Assembly (NCBI GenBank): GCA_003697105.1
Contig: RFFQ01000011.1
Span: forward strand, 1-41,675
Direction of reading: 5' to 3'
Origin: Gemmatimonadota bacterium
GTDB taxonomy: Bacteria > 4572-55 > J002
Length of the DNA: 41,675 bases
Shown here: one piece after another, positions 1 to 10,200 of the stretch
Layout of the letters: the number at the start of each line of letters is the position of its first letter
How positions within the stretch are numbered: position 1 is the first letter of the stretch
Made by a program: the position numbers and the translations under genes
The notes under the pieces: model-generated
The model's database searches: none
The model's input: only the letters and a program-made list of their open reading frames with translations
What the model was told of the DNA's origin: nothing

Positions 1-2811
1 TGCACAGAGGTTTCAATTTACGAACCGCAGAATAACTGGCTGGTAACGCCGGATGATGGTAATCAATTGGAAATTCGGGTCACGGATTACAACACCCATT
101 TACCACAGTTCACCGGCTTAAAATTCCAGTATCGACCCCTTTTACCGCTGCCCAATCGGGTGGAATCTGGTGATCAAGAGGCAAGTTTGCGAAGTGTTGA
201 TCCGGCGGAACGATCCACCGGATCCGTGAGTAAAGGGCAATCCAACGTGGAAAAATCGATTGCCCTCGCCCAAAAAGGACTTAATCGACCGGAAGAATTG
301 GGCGATCTGCGCTCCAACGACTGGATCAACATGGCGACGGTGCGAGATAACAACGGCAACACCTACACCGGCGGGATTATCCCCAAAGACAGCCTCAATG
401 CCGGTTACGATATTTTTTTCTGGCGTTTTACGGAAGCGGAAGTACCGGATGGTGCGTACGAAATCCGCGTGGTGTCGCAATGTACGGGCGATGCGCCGGA
501 TGGGTCATCAGCAATTTTGAAAGGCGTGATCACCCGCCATTCGCCGCAGGTGTTCGGGCTACCCGAACCGGCGGATCAGGTGCTGGATCGGGGCGACCTG
601 ATTTCGATCTGGTTTGATAAGCCGATTGTCTGCGACGAAAGCCAACTGGAACCACAGGAGAACATCAAAATTACTGATACCGTCACCGATGAGGTCATCC
701 GTCCGCCGCAGTTGGAGTGGACCTGCTACGAAAATCAGTTAATACTGAACATCCCGATGGCGAATAATTCCGCCTACGAGAATCACGTATTACGGGCGGA
801 AGTAGGCAATAATTTTGGGGTCAATCCACCGACCGGCATTCAGGATTATTACGGCAATGTCGGCATCTGGAATCCGGTGACAGAACAAGCAGATTCAGTG
901 GTCACGTGGGAATTTCTGGTCAACCGGAATCCGGTCTTTTGGGACAACACGGTGGTCAACGCCGTGTTGTATGAAGGCGAAGGATTGACTATCGAGCGGG
1001 AACTGATCAACATCGGGGCGTATGCGGTGGATTTTGAACTCACCTCGCCGATGCTTGCCTCACTAGGGTTGTACATCAGCCCCCTCAGTGGGACATTACA
1101 ACCGGGCAGTCAGCAGACGATTACGATGGTTATTCCTCCGGAAGTGACCTTTGGTGTGTACGAAAATACGCTGACCGCTGAAACCGCGCTCGGTGACGAA
1201 CCGCTCAATATCCGGCTACAAGTGCTTTGTCACGAACCGGATTTCAGCTTTGACCCCTACCAATACCAATATTCGATGGGCATCACCGCCGTGGTGGATA
1301 TTGACGGGACACGTTCGACCGATATTTACGACCGGGTGGTGGCGTTTGTTGGCGATGACATTCGCGGGTTGGGATCGGTGCAGTACTTCCCCACCTTGCC
1401 GGAGGAGAATCGATACCAAGTGGCATTGACGGTCTTCAGTTCCAGTTCCAGTGGGGAAACGGTCAGTTTTCATGTATGGGATGCCTCCACCTGTAGCGAA
1501 TTGGGGCAAGTGCTGGAAACATACACCTTTGAAACGGATCGGGTGTTTGGTACACCGACCGCCCCCGATACGCTGCGGGCGACCAACCAGTTTGTTAAAA
1601 TCATTCCGCTCCATCAGGGTTGGACGTGGTTTTCCCTGAATGTTGCCAATGATGATATGTCGGTTAATACGCTGCTAAATTCCCTCACCCCAACCAGTAA
1701 TGACGAGATCAAAAGTCACAGTTCATTTTCCCGCTATTTTGGTGATGATGATACCGAATGGGCTGGGTCACTCTCCAGCCTTTCCAACGACAAAATGTAC
1801 ATGATCAAACTCGCGCAGGCGGATACGCTGGAGGTCATCGGTTACGCCATTGACCCCGATACGACCCAGATCAACCTTGCCGCCGGCTGGAACTGGATCA
1901 GCTACACGCCGGCATTCCCCCTGCCAATTAACAACGCTCTGGCACCGATTAGCAACGCCGTCAGTGGAGATTTGATCAAAAGTCAGCTTTCCTACGCCCA
2001 ATATGTGGAGAGTTTGGGTTGGATTGGTAGCTTGGTCTTTATGGAGTCTGATTTTGGCTACCGGGTGAAAGTGCAAAATGCGCAGAACTTCACCTATCCC
2101 AGCGGGCAGGTAGCCCGGTTTGATGCACCGTTGGTGGAGATCCGCACCCGTTCCGCGGAGGAATTGCCCCCCACTTGGCAGGTTGACCCCAACCGATTTG
2201 AAGCGAGCATGACAATCACCCACACCCTGCATCAGGATCAGCTTGAGATCACGAATCAGGTGCAGGCGATTGCGGCATTTGTGGATGATGCGTGTCGCGG
2301 GGTTGCTTATCCGTCGTATATCCCGGCATTGGATGAAACCCGTTTCTTCCTGCTGGTTCATGGGGATGTTAAATCTACTCAAGCGGTGACGTTTCGTGCC
2401 TTAACTGATGAAACCCTCCTTGAAAGCCCAGAGAAAGTCCCTTTTATGGCGGATGCAATGCTGGGTACCGTCGATTTGCCTTACCGGATCGAACTCAACC
2501 GCGGGAAATTGCAAGTGGAAACCGATATTCCGACACACTACCACCTGAGTCAGAACCACCCCAATCCATTTAACCCGCGAACGACGATCCGCTATGCCCT
2601 ACCGCAACAATCGACCATTGATCTGGCGATTTACGACGTACAGGGGAAACGGGTAGCCACACTGGTCAATGCCGATCAACCGGCCGGGTATTATGATGTA
2701 TTGTGGGAAGGGTTGGACGATCAACAGCAACCGGTGGCTTCGGGTATCTATTTTTATCGCATCCACGCCGGAGATTTTGAACAGACCCGACAACTCGTCT
2801 TGCTCCGCTAA
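1..2811 (+). CDS. Giant secreted mosaic protein, C-terminal T9SS/FlgD-Ig-like domain (5' partial)
   Basis: The frame is open from base 1, so the gene starts upstream of the window; 936 residues are visible. A TTG at 67 is not a credible start because the reading frame and domain continue before it. Domains in visible numbering: Ig-like segments about 180-295 (PEPADQVLDRGDLISIWF, of the kind seen in very large FCB extracellular proteins), an AFV-RG module at about 415-530 (core VAFVGDDIRG), a GWTWFSLNV / GWNWISYTP region about 537-703, a second AFV-RG module about 725-833 (AAFVDDACRG), and a C-terminal domain 847-936 beginning YHLSQNHPNPFNPRTTIRY. That tail is typical of type IX secretion or FlgD-Ig-like sorting domains in Calditrichota and relatives. 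The likely role is a secreted or surface-attached structural or adhesive protein; no catalytic motif is visible. The downstream gene shares its modules. Confidence 0.85.
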   Translation, partial: CTEVSIYEPQNNWLVTPDDGNQLEIRVTDYNTHLPQFTGLKFQYRPLLPLPNRVESGDQEASLRSVDPAERSTGSVSKGQSNVEKSIALAQKGLNRPEELGDLRSNDWINMATVRDNNGNTYTGGIIPKDSLNAGYDIFFWRFTEAEVPDGAYEIRVVSQCTGDAPDGSSAILKGVITRHSPQVFGLPEPADQVLDRGDLISIWFDKPIVCDESQLEPQENIKITDTVTDEVIRPPQLEWTCYENQLILNIPMANNSAYENHVLRAEVGNNFGVNPPTGIQDYYGNVGIWNPVTEQADSVVTWEFLVNRNPVFWDNTVVNAVLYEGEGLTIERELINIGAYAVDFELTSPMLASLGLYISPLSGTLQPGSQQTITMVIPPEVTFGVYENTLTAETALGDEPLNIRLQVLCHEPDFSFDPYQYQYSMGITAVVDIDGTRSTDIYDRVVAFVGDDIRGLGSVQYFPTLPEENRYQVALTVFSSSSSGETVSFHVWDASTCSELGQVLETYTFETDRVFGTPTAPDTLRATNQFVKIIPLHQGWTWFSLNVANDDMSVNTLLNSLTPTSNDEIKSHSSFSRYFGDDDTEWAGSLSSLSNDKMYMIKLAQADTLEVIGYAIDPDTTQINLAAGWNWISYTPAFPLPINNALAPISNAVSGDLIKSQLSYAQYVESLGWIGSLVFMESDFGYRVKVQNAQNFTYPSGQVARFDAPLVEIRTRSAEELPPTWQVDPNRFEASMTITHTLHQDQLEITNQVQAIAAFVDDACRGVAYPSYIPALDETRFFLLVHGDVKSTQAVTFRALTDETLLESPEKVPFMADAMLGTVDLPYRIELNRGKLQVETDIPTHYHLSQNHPNPFNPRTTIRYALPQQSTIDLAIYDVQGKRVATLVNADQPAGYYDVLWEGLDDQQQPVASGIYFYRIHAGDFEQTRQLVLLR

Positions 2812-2819
2812 CATGGGAA

Positions 2820-2866
2820 CCACGAAGGCTCGACGGAAACGGATTTGTACCTTCGAACCTTCGTGG
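2820..2866 (+). repeat. Inverted repeat in the leader between the two giant genes
   Basis: CCACGAAGG at 2820-2828 is matched exactly by its reverse complement CCTTCGTGG at 2858-2866, with a 29-base loop that itself contains repeated CCTTCGA / CCTTCGT units of period about 8. It lies after the stop of the first gene and 24 bases before the ATG at 2891. There is no T-run after it, so it does not look like a rho-independent terminator. It may fold in the leader RNA of the second gene, or be a short intergenic repeat. Confidence 0.5.
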
Positions 2867-2890
2867 GGGAAAACGAAAGGAAAGGCGATC

Positions 2891-5800
2891 ATGAAAACAA
2901 TCACTCTTTTTTGCGGGTTGTGGGTACTGTTGATGCCCTTCAGGGGGCTTGCCGCTCCCCCAGATTGGTCGGTGAGTGAGAATAGTTTTACCCGGCAAGC
3001 GAGCATGGTGGGCGAATTGTATCTGGATGAAGTGCCGCAAGGCAGTGATAATCTGGTGGCGGCATTTGTTGGGGGAGATGTACGAGGCGTTGCCGCGGCA
3101 GTTCCGGTGGGGAATCAGTGGCTCTACTTTATGACCCTTTACGCGAACACCAACGGCGAAACGATCACGTTTAAAGCCTATATCGACAGTCTGGATCAGG
3201 TAGTAACCATTGAAGAAACGGTGATTTTTACCGGCGGCGCGGAATATGGTGACCTCGCGGAACCCTTTTTGTGGCATGCTGGCGATCAATCGCCTCAGGT
3301 GGGCAATATCCCCGATCAAACCAGAGAAATCGGAAATGAATGGGTTGTAAATGCCGCAAATTTTGACCGGCAAACCAGCATTATCGGCGAACTTTATCTG
3401 AACGGAGTCGCCGAGGCAGATGGTAATAATCGTGTTGCGGCGGTTGTGGATGGAGAGATTCGAGGAACAGCACAAGCCGAGTTCTACATCGACCGGTGGC
3501 TCTTTTTTATGGATATTTACGCCAATACCGAAGGTGAAACCGTCACGTTCAAGGCGTATATCGCGGCGTTGGATCGGGTGGTGGCGATTAGCGAAACCAT
3601 CATTTTTGATTCTTCGACGGCTATCGGTGGCACATTTGACCCGTTTCTATGGCATGCCGACGATCAGGAACTACCGATTTTCGATTCCTTTGATCTGGAT
3701 GATTATCTGACCGAATTCGATGGTGATCCGGTGAATTGGAGCGTCTCCGGTCACACCGAACTTGTGGTGACCATCGACCCGGATAACATCGTGACCATTA
3801 ACCCACCCAATGCCTCTTGGTTGGGGAGTGAAACCCTCATTTTTACCGCTACGGACGGCACACCGGCGCAAAAATCGGATGCAGACACCGCGCAATTTTC
3901 CATCGTGCCGGTCGATCATCCCCCGCAGATCATGCAAATCCCACAGCAGCAAATCGGGCGATATGGGGAATTTGAGCCGATCCCACTGGATAATTATCTG
4001 ATCGAGGTGGATGGAGACAGTATTGACTGGAGCTATCAATTTATCCCCACGCCCAATCTCTATCCCCCGCCGAACTGGTCGATAAACCCCAATGACTTTA
4101 GCCTGACGATGAATATGATCATCCACGTGCAAGCACATGGGCGCGATGTCACCCCCAACGAGGGTCTGATTGGCGCGTTTGTGGGGGGTGAGGTGCGCGG
4201 GGTACAATTTGATATGGTCAATGGCGGTGAGGTGGGATGGCTCTATTTTTTGACCGTTTACGCCAATACAGAAGGCGAATTGGTGGAATTTCGGTTTTAT
4301 GATACGCCGGTAAATGATTCGCTACTCATCAATGATACGGTTATTTTTAACAGCAGTGAAACCTACGGCACCGTCGATGAACCGCTGGTCTTTACCGCCG
4401 GACATTTTTCGCTGACCATTGACGACCAAAATGTAGCAACGCTGAACGTCATCAACCCGGAATGGGCGGGGTTTGTGGGGCTGATGTTTTTTGCACAGGA
4501 TGTCGGCACCCTGCATGAATACCAAGCGGAGACCTTTTGGGGGTTCAATGTGGATTGGTTTTACGAACCCATCGTCTCGGACATCCCGAATCAGACCGTC
4601 GAGCAGGGCACTCCGTTTGCGGTAATTCCGCTAGATAATTACGTGCAAGAATTTGATGATGACCCCATCCTGTGGAGCGCTGAAGGCAACACGGATTTAC
4701 AGGTATCGATCAACGGGCAAAACGAAGCGACGATCACCCCGCCGGATACCAACTGGACGGGATCGGAGACGGTTCGATTCATTGCCACGGAAAACACATT
4801 TCTGAGGTATGCCGATGATGACGAAGCCACCTTTACCATCCTACCTCGCGACAACCCACCGCAAGTCACATCCATTGCGGATCAAACGATCATTGCTGAA
4901 ACGGATACGTTTAGCGTGTTCGATCTGGATGATCACCTGATTGAAATGGACAATGATACCGTGGTCTGGGCATTCCAGCCGCAAATTCAACCGCAGGGGG
5001 AACCGCTTCCTGACTGGGTGGTGAACGCGGGGAATTTTTCGTTCCGGCAGGATGTCACCATCCGGGTGGAATCGTTTGGGCGGACAACCGCCGGGGCAGG
5101 GCATCGGTTGGCGGCGTTCATCGGAGATGAAATTCGCGGGCTGGCGACACCTACCCGAAGTGGGCAGTTTGGATGGTTGTATTATCTCAGCGTGTATGCT
5201 AATCAGAGTGGGGAAACCGTCCATTTCCGTTTTTATGATGCTGAGGCGCAGACGGTTTTTCCGGTTGCAGATTCGATCTCATTTACCACCGGCATTTTGG
5301 GATCACCGACGGCTCCAGTGGAATTGCAGGCGGGAAATCTGGACATTTCCATTGATGATCAACATCGGGTGTACCTGAATCTCAGCGATCCGGATTGGCG
5401 GGGTGTGTTACCAATCCAATTCACCGCGCAGGATTCTGGCACTCTGCACGGATACCGCGACAGTACCCTCGCCACGTTTACTGTACTGGGTAACATGAAT
5501 TTTGTATCCAGCACCATTGATCAACCGGAGACAACCGCCGTGTACCGGCATCAGGCGGATCAGCTCATTGCCGCCATTCCGGTAGTGATGGCAGACACCG
5601 AAGCGCCGCTGAGTGTCACTCAATTTGATTTCAGCACGGGGGGTTCCACCGATCCGGCAACGGACATCGAGCATGCCCGACTGTATCACACCCTAACGGA
5701 TACCTTTTCCACCGATCACCTGTTCGGAGAATTTGAGTCACCGAATGGCAATTTCAGCATTACGGGGTCGGAGCAATTACAAGAGGGAATCAATTATTTT

Positions 5801-7132
5801 TGGTTGACCTACTCGATCCCCTCCGATGCGACACCGGGCAATATTGTCGATGCGGAATACACCGCTGTGACCATTGGCGGCAACTCGGAAACACCCCAAA
5901 CGACAAGTGTTGAGGGACGCCGTGAGGTGAGTCCGATACAAGCGACAACCCGTAGGGGCACATTGGCGGATGGACAGACCCAAATTTTTGAGATTGATGA
6001 CCAACCATCTGCCCAAACGCAGTGGAACCAGAGCAGTGGTACCTTACCGACGGATTTAGCGGTGTTTGTCGTGCCGGATCAGCCGTATAATTTTGAGGTC
6101 ATTAATGCCCTACCTCGTTACTGGATGTTTCATGCTACCGGCGGGTCGTCTGGCTGGCAGGCAGTTACGCGCTTGTACTATCCGGAAAGTGACCTAAATG
6201 GATTTGATGAGGAAACGCTGGCGATCTGGTCAACCGATGATGGCGGCTTGAGTTGGACGGAGGTCATCATCACCCAACGAAACACCACCGAAAACTGGCT
6301 GGAAGGGGATGTTTCTGCTTTTTCGGAATTTATCATTACGGATGGTAACGCCCCCACCCGACCCCAAATTGATGTTGATTCACTGGGAATTGAGCTATCC
6401 GTGAATTGGGATCAAAACGGGGTGGATACCTTGACGGTAACCAATTCCGGTGACGGTCCGTTGGTGTTTCAGATTTTTGAAGACATCGACTGGCTCGATC
6501 TGAGCCGTAGCGCAGATACCCTTGATCCCAGTCAGGCTGTGCCGATTCAGGTCATGGTCGATGCGACGCAACTATCCATCGGTACGCATCAGGATACATT
6601 GCACATCCATAGCAATGACCCGAACACCCCAACAGTGGAAGTTTCAATCTCGATCACAGTGACCACCCCAGAACTTCAGGTTGATGTTGATCATGTCAAC
6701 TTCGGAGCGCAGCGTCTCTACAGTCCGGTGGATACGACCATCACGATTACCAACACCGGGGATGGCATGCTAACCATGACTATTCAGGAGTTAGCCGGAA
6801 ATAACAGCAACCAATTCCAACTTGTCACCGGAGTAGAAACCGTTCTGTTAAATCCCAGTGAGTCGTATCCGATGACCCTTCGTTTTCTGCCGACGAGTGC
6901 GGGTGAAAAGCAGGCACAAATCACACTGGTAAGCAACGATCCCGAAGCGTCGGAGCAGGTAATTCATCTGATCGGTACCGGTACATACGATTTGACCGGT
7001 GACCTGATTTTAGATGATCGCGATCTTCAATTGCTGATGGATAATTGGGGAGATCCGGGGTACGACCTTACCGGAGATGGTAAAGTTACTGTTGAAGATA
7101 TTCAACTGTTAGTGACTCGCATCGCACCCTAA
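2891..7132 (+). CDS. Giant secreted multi-module protein with C-terminal dockerin-like domain
   Basis: 1413 residues. The start is the ATG at 2891, which follows an AAAGGAAAGG Shine-Dalgarno region and opens a signal peptide (MKTITLFCGLWVLLMPF, cleavage near GLAA); the longer frame to 2669 overlaps the previous gene. Visible order: AFV-RG modules at about 24-132 and 150-257; four cadherin/Ig-like repeats (DDYLTEFDGDPVNWS type) at about 267-338, 357-542, 575-650 and 669-863, the second and fourth each interrupted by a further AFV-RG module (about 393-505 and 706-815); a region like the N-terminal domain of BNR-repeat neuraminidases about 872-1010; Hydin/DUF1573-like repeats about 1164-1360; and two calcium-loop motifs, DLTGDLILDDRDLQLL and DLTGDGKVTVEDIQLL, at 1366-1413, typical of dockerin type I. 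It is probably extracellular. No cohesin partner is visible in the window, and no catalytic site is recognisable. Confidence 0.85.
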   Translation: MKTITLFCGLWVLLMPFRGLAAPPDWSVSENSFTRQASMVGELYLDEVPQGSDNLVAAFVGGDVRGVAAAVPVGNQWLYFMTLYANTNGETITFKAYIDSLDQVVTIEETVIFTGGAEYGDLAEPFLWHAGDQSPQVGNIPDQTREIGNEWVVNAANFDRQTSIIGELYLNGVAEADGNNRVAAVVDGEIRGTAQAEFYIDRWLFFMDIYANTEGETVTFKAYIAALDRVVAISETIIFDSSTAIGGTFDPFLWHADDQELPIFDSFDLDDYLTEFDGDPVNWSVSGHTELVVTIDPDNIVTINPPNASWLGSETLIFTATDGTPAQKSDADTAQFSIVPVDHPPQIMQIPQQQIGRYGEFEPIPLDNYLIEVDGDSIDWSYQFIPTPNLYPPPNWSINPNDFSLTMNMIIHVQAHGRDVTPNEGLIGAFVGGEVRGVQFDMVNGGEVGWLYFLTVYANTEGELVEFRFYDTPVNDSLLINDTVIFNSSETYGTVDEPLVFTAGHFSLTIDDQNVATLNVINPEWAGFVGLMFFAQDVGTLHEYQAETFWGFNVDWFYEPIVSDIPNQTVEQGTPFAVIPLDNYVQEFDDDPILWSAEGNTDLQVSINGQNEATITPPDTNWTGSETVRFIATENTFLRYADDDEATFTILPRDNPPQVTSIADQTIIAETDTFSVFDLDDHLIEMDNDTVVWAFQPQIQPQGEPLPDWVVNAGNFSFRQDVTIRVESFGRTTAGAGHRLAAFIGDEIRGLATPTRSGQFGWLYYLSVYANQSGETVHFRFYDAEAQTVFPVADSISFTTGILGSPTAPVELQAGNLDISIDDQHRVYLNLSDPDWRGVLPIQFTAQDSGTLHGYRDSTLATFTVLGNMNFVSSTIDQPETTAVYRHQADQLIAAIPVVMADTEAPLSVTQFDFSTGGSTDPATDIEHARLYHTLTDTFSTDHLFGEFESPNGNFSITGSEQLQEGINYFWLTYSIPSDATPGNIVDAEYTAVTIGGNSETPQTTSVEGRREVSPIQATTRRGTLADGQTQIFEIDDQPSAQTQWNQSSGTLPTDLAVFVVPDQPYNFEVINALPRYWMFHATGGSSGWQAVTRLYYPESDLNGFDEETLAIWSTDDGGLSWTEVIITQRNTTENWLEGDVSAFSEFIITDGNAPTRPQIDVDSLGIELSVNWDQNGVDTLTVTNSGDGPLVFQIFEDIDWLDLSRSADTLDPSQAVPIQVMVDATQLSIGTHQDTLHIHSNDPNTPTVEVSISITVTTPELQVDVDHVNFGAQRLYSPVDTTITITNTGDGMLTMTIQELAGNNSNQFQLVTGVETVLLNPSESYPMTLRFLPTSAGEKQAQITLVSNDPEASEQVIHLIGTGTYDLTGDLILDDRDLQLLMDNWGDPGYDLTGDGKVTVEDIQLLVTRIAP

Positions 7133-7153
7133 AAATGTGTACCCGTTAGAAGT

Positions 7154-7207
7154 AGAGTCATTCATTTAACAGATAGACTCTTTACCGGCAAGAGGCATTG
7201 TGCCGGT
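7154..7207. terminator. Possible weak hairpins between convergent genes
   Basis: The 74-base gap between the plus-strand giant gene and the minus-strand tamB holds two stems: AGAGTC (7154-7159) with GACTCT (7176-7181) followed by TTTA, and ACCGGCA (7184-7190) with TGCCGGT (7201-7207), which touches the tamB stop codon. Neither is followed by a proper T-run on either strand. The position fits transcription termination, but the call is tentative. Confidence 0.3.
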
Positions 7208-10200
7208 CAATATTTAAATTTGAGCTTTACATCGGCGTTATATTCCCCTTTTTCATCGGTTTCGCCTTCCAGCGAGAGCCAGCGGTTGATGATGTAATCC
7301 ACTTTGAGGCGTTGTTCAGCGCTGGAGAGCAAATCGCGAGAGTAACTCACGAACAAATCTTGTTCTCCTACACGGAAAATTTTGCCAACGGTGACTCGCA
7401 CACTGCGTTCATCATCTTCGTCACTAAACAGGCGGGTTTCCAAATCAAATTGGTCTAATTGAGTGGCTTTCCGGGCTTCACTTGCCAGTAAGGATTCCAA
7501 AATTCCTTGAGCCGTAATCCGAATTTCATCCGAAAAAAACTGGTCGGTACCGAAGGTCTCCTCAAACTCTTCCCATGTCATGTTGGAGGCAAGGAGGGTT
7601 AAAATATCTTGTTCGGTTAGAGCACGTTCATCACAATAGAGTGTAATTTCTGGTTCCAGCACAGTACCAGTCATCTGAAAGCGGATGGTCAGGTCGTTCT
7701 CCCGCCGGCGCCCGCGCACAAGGATGCTCCCCTGCATTTCGATTTCAGGATTCAGGTCACTGGTGTTCGTGAAACGGAAATGCCCGGAATCAATGAAAAA
7801 TTGCTTGCCAAAAAAGGTATAATCTCCCCGCACGGACATCATCCCCCCCCGCACAAACATCTCCCCGTTGACTAGCCGGGCGCCAATTGCCCCAATATCG
7901 GGGTCCGTGGTTAATTGGATATTCGCCTGCCCATTGCGTAGCCAGAATCGTTGCCCCAGATCGACTTCCATATCGATTACAATCGGCGATTCCGCCGGTT
8001 CAGTAATCCGGTACGGTTCTTTTCCCACAACCACTCCAAAGGGTAAATAACTGACGCCTTCGATCACTTGGGTGGTACCTTCCACCAAAGGTTCCCAAAA
8101 TGTACCGATCAAACGCGCGTTAACATTCACTTTGCCTTTTAGGTAATATTCCGGCAGATGAATCTCTACTTGGGAGGCACGAGCCCTAAAATTAAGCTGG
8201 TCTGGTAGCCAATTTTTGAGGGTGGCTTCCCCGTTGCCACGCACCCTGCCGCCGCCCCACAACGCCTCTAATTTGGTCAAGATCACCCGGTCTCCCATAA
8301 AGCGAAAATCGGCGGTGAGGTTTGTAAACCGCTGGTGAAACGGATGGTACTCAAACGCACCATCATACAGCCGGATATGCCCATCGTAACGAGGACTCCC
8401 CACATAGCCGCCCACCAAAATAGAGCCATTGGCATAGCCTTGCTTGATGGTGATCTCCTGCGAAAGCACGTTGAACAAGGTGGGTAAAAGGTTGATCACC
8501 TCAATATCCATTTCAAATTGACGTTCCTGATGAAATCGATCCCGAACCGGCAGAAAAGCCAAGTCAACCGGCACGTACCCCCTCGCCTGAAGAAGGACGC
8601 TAGGGTCTTGGACACTGAACTGCCGGATATGGAAGGTGCGATCGGCATAATCAAATTTCCCCAATACCTGATTGAGATGCAGGGTATCTGCGCGGGTATC
8701 GGGGATGGGCAGGTCGAAGGATTCTAGGTAAAAAATCACATCAGACAACTGAAAATCGGGGATGGTAAATTCCGGCTGGGCGACCGTCCCGGCAAGATGA
8801 GCCGAAAAATCCAGATCGCCCTCTATCCGGTACGGAATGTCGGTTACCATGCGTCCCAGACGCCGGAGTTGCCGCAACCGAAAATCCGAGCACTGAAAAT
8901 CCGCCTGAAGTGCGGGGTCTGTCTGTAAAAACACCTGCCCGCTTCCGGAGAGTCGCCCCCCATTGATTCCCACTTCAAACGGCATTAGATCGATCTGCTC
9001 CCCATAGGTCACACAGACCTGCAACGGGGTGTGATTCTGGATGGTGAGCAATCGCTCTTCTGGTCTCTGAGAGAGAATCTTCAAGGAATCAACCCACGTT
9101 GTCCACTCCGTTTCCGTAAAATGGGATTCAACCCGGGCGATGACCTGATGGCGCACGTTGGGGAATGGCGCCCAGTGCACTCCCTGAGCTATCAGGGATG
9201 GAACATTGGCATAGGTTACATTTCCGGCGGCACGAATGGTCAAGGTATCGATGCTCACCCCCCTTGCCGGTAGGTGCAGATTATACACGCTACCACTGAC
9301 ATTGCCATCCATAAAGGTGAACAAATTCTGAATATCACAGCGACCTGCCGCCAGGTCCCAGGTGACCTGTCCGGAGGGTGTAGCGCCTGCTTGCAGGACA
9401 AATTCACCGTAAATCGCCGGGTCAAGGATGGATCCCCGCAGATGTCCCCACCCGGCGACCCGTCCTTGATAACCGTGCCAGCCGTACAAATCCATATATT
9501 GCCCCCAAGCGACATTTTCCCCCCAAAATCTCAGGTTGCAAGCATCGGGATCGGTCCCGATGGCACCGGAAGCCCACACTTCAGCATCTAGGGTTCGGGC
9601 ACGGTAGAGCGGCGCTTCTACCCGGTATTCGATCTGATTCCATACTTCCAACCGGATGCTGTCGGCTTGTGCTTCCGTTGCCCACAGTTTCCGCACCCGG
9701 CTACGATCCAGTTTAACACTTCCTTCCAGTTCCAGCCACCGTTCTGGAATGCCCCGTCCGGTCAGGCGTACCCAACCGGAAAGGTCACTTTCAAAATCCG
9801 GCGGGTTTCCCTCAAAAAAGCGTTGGGCGTTGGCGTGTTCCACATGAAGGGTAAAATCATAGCCGGGACCGTCAGGCACATTGGCATCCACGATAATGTC
9901 TCCCGTCACTGCGGCATCTTCCAACAATCCAGCGGTATGCCGTAAATAAGAGACCCGGTCTCGCAGTTCATAATCCGTCTGGAGCGCTTCGACTTCATAA
10001 CCGTACAGCATGCCCGTATCCACCAGCGTAAACGTCGCTTGAATATGAGGATTACTGGGGTAGCCTTGAATGGTACCCTGATCAAATGCAAGCGTACCGG
10101 TAATATCCCCCGGGTTACCAAACAGCGGGACAATTTCCGCCATAGAGACTTCACCGGCGTCGAGGTTGATATCGAGATAGGTATCCTCGCGGGCAATCAC

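Noticed and set aside
2669-2890. Upstream extension of the second giant gene
   Set aside because: It would overlap the previous gene by 143 bases; the ATG at 2891 has a ribosome site and starts a signal peptide.
1768-3475. Long minus-strand open frames (204 and 269 codons) opposite the two giant genes
   Set aside because: They lie antisense to coherent secreted-protein modules, have no ribosome site and show no domain pattern.
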